Source of the DNA: Dryomyza anilis
Lineage: Eukaryota > Arthropoda > Insecta > Diptera > Dryomyzidae
DNA length: 64,000 nt
Direction: 5' to 3'
Assembly (NCBI GenBank): GCA_951804985.1
Contig: OX638134.1
Location: 83,369,679 to 83,433,678 of the forward strand
Shown: positions 61,154-64,000 of the stretch, one piece after another
How the letters are laid out: each line of letters starts with the position of its first letter
How positions within the stretch are numbered: the stretch's first letter is position 1
Program-made: the position numbers and the translations under genes
The notes under the pieces: generated by a model
What the model saw: only the letters and a program-made list of their open reading frames with translations
Told to the model about the DNA's origin: nothing
The model's database searches: none

Positions 61154-63164
61154 CTAGAACGAGTGCAAATTGGTATTCATTACGCTCAACTGATTGGATA
61201 TGTTTTGCTTGCTCTCTCACCTGATTGTTGGCCAATGTGTGATAATAGAGAAATAGACGCGACGTTATGTAGAATGCGACAAACACATCGATCGAGTAGT
61301 GCTCATGCGCGGCCAGTATGAAGAAGATGCCGAACATGTTGAGCAGCCAGGTGAGTGTGTGCAGAAAGTACAAATTGCGTGGTGTGTCTGAAATTTAAGT
61401 TATTGTGAAAATTGAAAAGAAAATTAAATAAAATACTAAATATGATTTGATTTAATGAAAATATTGAAATTTGAGTGATTCATTTAATTTTTAGTAAAAA
61501 AAAAATTTAATTCGGAGTGAAAAATTTAATTTTGAGTGAAAATTTAATTTTGAGTAAAAAAATTGAATTTTGAGTGAAAAAATAATTTTTAATAAAAAAA
61601 ATTAAAATTTTGATGTACAGAATAGAATTTTTAGTGAAAAATTGAATTTTGAGAATTTTAAGTGAAAATTGGAATTTTGAGAATTTTAAGTGAAAATTGG
61701 AATTTTGAATAAAAAATTTCATTTTTAGTAAAAAATTTAATTTTGAGTTAAAAATAGAATTTTGAGTTAAAAATAGAATATTGAGTAAAATAAATTAATA
61801 TTGAGAGGAATTTTGAATTTTTAGTGAAAATATAAATTCTGAGTGAAATATTGAATTTTGAGTGAAAAAGTCTTAACAAATTTAATTTTAGTGAAAAAAA
61901 TTCAATTTTGAGTTAAAAATAGAATTTTGAGTGAATAATGGTATTTTGTATAAAATATTTAAATATGAGTGAATATTTGAATTTTGTGATAAAATTCAAA
62001 TTTTGAGTAAAACAATTGAATTTTGAGTAAAAAATTGAATTTTTAGTGGAAATTTGAATTTTGAGTTAAAATTAAAATTTTGAGTGAAAAATTTAATTTT
62101 GAGTGAACAATTTAATTTTGAGTGAAAATTTGAATTTTAAGTGAAAAATAGTATTTTGAGTGAAAAATAGTATTTTGAGTGACAAATAGAATTTTGAGTG
62201 AAATTTTGAATTTTGAGTAAAAAAAATAACTTTTAGTGAAAAATTTAATTTTGAGTGAAATTCTTTTCTTAAGTGAAAAACTAATTTTTGAAAAACTAAT
62301 TTTTAATTCGGTAAAAATTTTAATTTATGTAAATAAATAATAATTTTGAGTACAAAATTTAAATTTGAATGAAAAATATAATGCTGAGTCAAAAATTGAA
62401 TTTTGAGTGAATTTTTGGTGTGAAATTTAATTTTGTTTAAAAAATCAAATTTTGAGCAAAAAATTTTGTTTTTATTGAAAATTTAATTTTAGTTGTTTTA
62501 GTTAAATTCAAACTTTTAAAAAAATTAATTTCATTAAAATAAATTTTTTCTAATTTAGCTTAGAGTACAAATTCTCATTTTTTACTTACACTCTGTGATA
62601 AAGAAATTGAGCAGCGTCAATGCCACCGTATGACCGCTGAACATATAATCGCCGCACGTGCGCACACCCTGTATCGACATGCCCAGGCCGCTCCATATCG
62701 TATAGGCGCGTGAGATGCGCAATTCGAGCGCTTCGGCCACCGACAATCTAAATAAAATTTAAATACGTTTTTAATATAATTTATTTGATTTGAAAATATT
62801 TATAGAAAAATAATTTACTCTGTATCATCGACCGCATAATCCTTTTGATTGCACTGCAAATGGGTGCCGGGCACACTAAGCGATGTGATTAACATGGTGA
62901 CGCAGCGCAGCAGAAATACGGTGCCGGCCAGCGCAAAGAAACGACGCAGCAAAACCATGCGATAGCGATGGAAGATGCAGACACACGACCAGATGCTAAA
63001 GAGCAACGTGCCGGTGATTTCGCACATGTGAAACGCCCATGGAATGTGTGGAACATTGTCGAGAAATATGTCCGGAAGTGGTGGATAACGTTTCATGTCG
63101 GGCACACGTTCGTGCACTATCACCATGACGAAGGATGTTATCCAGGTGACGAGGAAGGAATAGC
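60695..63164 (-). CDS. SMSr: SMSr/SAMD8, ceramide phosphoethanolamine synthase (3' four exons)
   Basis: Sphingomyelin-synthase-related protein of the ER. It transfers phosphoethanolamine from phosphatidylethanolamine to ceramide (family knowledge) and acts as a ceramide sensor. Exons on the minus strand: 63164-62819, 62747-62590, 61387-61221 and 61153-60695; phases agree. Seen in order: [85 protein letters not shown] with the first catalytic His, and [20 protein letters not shown] with the second His and the Asp of the His-His-Asp triad. The last exon has [19 protein letters not shown], then an unusually long tail of about 120 residues ending KKQL. The N-terminal SAM domain lies beyond the right edge. 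Confidence 0.93.
61221..61387 (-). CDS. SMSr: SMSr exon with HEHYSID motif
   Basis: Acceptor atttcAG completes Tyr, then [18 protein letters not shown] and [20 protein letters not shown], ending [15 protein letters not shown]. Carries the second His and the Asp of the active site. Confidence 0.94.
61388..62589 (-). repeat. SMSr intron with TTTTGAGTGAAAAATT satellite
   Basis: From about 61480 to 62500 the intron is a loose tandem array of units near 17-21 bases: 'aattttgagtgaaaaatt' with variants (gtaaaa, ttaaaa, gtgaata). Shorter sub-blocks such as 'gagaattttaagtgaaaa' are duplicated. No homology to the satellite in FNIP intron 4 beyond AT richness. Confidence 0.85.
62590..62747 (-). CDS. 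SMSr: SMSr exon with first catalytic His
   Basis: Acceptor atttAG, then [20 protein letters not shown] and [19 protein letters not shown], ending ITE-T|GTAAGT. This exon has no start codon, so it is recognised from splice sites and homology. Confidence 0.92.
62819..63164 (-). CDS. SMSr: SMSr exon, N-terminal-most in window
   Basis: Acceptor gactAG, then [20 protein letters not shown] and two or three membrane segments, ending in DDTE before GTAAAT. An internal Met could serve as a start, but the frame is open back to the acceptor and earlier exons are expected. Confidence 0.92.
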
Positions 63165-63386
63165 CTAGTCGTTGTAATTGAATGAAAGAAGGAGAAGCAA
63201 ATTGTATAATTTGTTAATAATTAGCTGATTAAATATTCGTAATTATAGGCTATTCAAATTATAAACTTTAAACGTAAGGTCAACGTTCGTTATTTATAGA
63301 TTGCCGTTAGAAATGGGTTTTAGGGGTGCATTCTATTAAATAATTATTATATATATTTATAAGTGCTGGTCCCAATTCAATGTAGA
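63165..63386 (-). other. SMSr intron, non-repeat part
   Basis: AT-rich intron upstream (in gene sense) of the exon at 63164. Nothing recognised. Confidence 0.4.
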
Positions 63387-64000
63387 ATATATCGTCACTG
63401 TCATGCCAAAGGGGAGAATGTGCATTTTTAAAAATGTTGTCAAATCAAATTTTAAAGTTTGAAATGCTTTAAAAATTAGCAAAATTTATTATTTTTTCAA
63501 GTTTTTCTGTTATTTTGGTTTATTTGTCAATTATTATAACGTATGTAAAATGTCTTTAGATTTGGACAATCTACTGAATTATAAATACGGATTTTGTGAG
63601 GCTATATCCTGATCAAAACGCAAATATTTTTGTTTTTTATGCTATAACTTTTAATTAGCGCAAGATAAAATAGTAATGTAAAGGCATTAATTTTTTGCTT
63701 TTAAAACACCTATTTATTGGCATCATTAATTAAAAATGTTTTGTCAAACATTAATTTGCCATTTGTTATTTGCAGGGAAAAATGTTTGGAAAAATATTTT
63801 TAAATAATGATGCCAATCGATAGGTGCTTTAAAAACAAATAATTAATACCTTTACACCACTATTTTATCTTGCACCAATAAAAGATTATAGCAAAAAAAC
63901 GAAGAAATTGGAAAAATTCAAAATCTTGTCAAGCCAAAAGAGCAAATCTTTCCGTTTTATTGCTATAACTCTTTAATCGTACTAGATAAAATAGTGATGT
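63387..64000. mobile_element. TIR element ATATCGTCAC family, copy 2 (cut by window edge)
   Basis: Collinear with 59037-59629 from 'atatcgtcactgtcatgcc' on, including 'caaaggggagaatgtgcat' and 'aatgatgccaatcgatagg'. It differs by small indels, and near its end by a duplicated 'gataaaatagtgatg' region. The right terminus is outside the window. Confidence 0.78.

Noticed and set aside
1..64000. CRISPR arrays, bacterial operons, prophage or endogenous viral genes
   Set aside because: No direct-repeat/spacer arrays, no bacterial gene spacing, and no viral coding sequence was recognised; all confirmed genes are spliced animal genes.

Overview
The window is a stretch of AT-rich nuclear DNA from a higher fly (Diptera, Schizophora). 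The exon sequences closely match Drosophila proteins, but very long introns, dense miniature transposons and different intronic repeats argue against Drosophila itself. A calyptrate or tephritid fly is my inference; the species cannot be fixed from the sequence. Nothing bacterial, plasmid-like, CRISPR-like or viral was seen.

Five protein-coding genes were recognised by reconstructing exons from splice sites and reading phase. From left to right they are: (1) the last exon of Sec63 (+, 1633-1811); (2) SH3beta, the SH3BGRL-family gene (-, 11417 to 2876, perhaps to 2305), with a compact thioredoxin-like core and several alternative Glu/Lys-rich tail exons; (3) akirin (-, 18624 to 14404) in four exons, the last contributing only 11 coding bases across a 3.5 kb intron; (4) FNIP, the folliculin-interacting protein (+, 24713 to 55682), seven exons with a first intron of about 23.5 kb, about 1,493 residues; (5) SMSr/SAMD8, a ceramide phosphoethanolamine synthase (-, 63164 to 60695), four 3' exons seen and the start beyond the right edge.

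Region by region: 1-1632 is a Sec63 intron with an A-rich tandem array split by a dispersed repeat. 1812-11417 is SH3beta and its introns. 11418-14403 holds the SH3beta upstream region and the akirin 3' UTR. 14415-17884 is the akirin intron, packed with terminal-inverted-repeat elements. 18625-24712 is the divergent akirin/FNIP intergenic region, with two E-box motifs of the CLEAR type. 24934-48452 is the FNIP first intron, a dense collection of miniature inverted-repeat elements (MITEs), SINEs and a LINE remnant. 48453-55682 holds FNIP exons 2-7, with a roughly 1 kb AT-rich satellite in intron 4. 55683-60694 is the FNIP 3' UTR, a mariner relic, a full-length SINE and a 593 bp TIR element. 60695-64000 is SMSr, with a second satellite in an intron.

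The genes are not an operon and have unrelated roles: ER protein translocation, a small thioredoxin-fold adaptor, a nuclear chromatin and immune cofactor, a lysosomal/AMPK-mTOR regulator, and ER sphingolipid synthesis. I found no new multi-gene system. The most informative observations are the mobile-element layer (a triple-nested SINE/MITE/LINE insertion with a TA duplication, several short-TIR families with recognisable target-site duplications, tRNA-derived SINEs), the akirin micro-exon, the modular SH3beta tail, and candidate MITF/TFEB-type sites upstream of FNIP.
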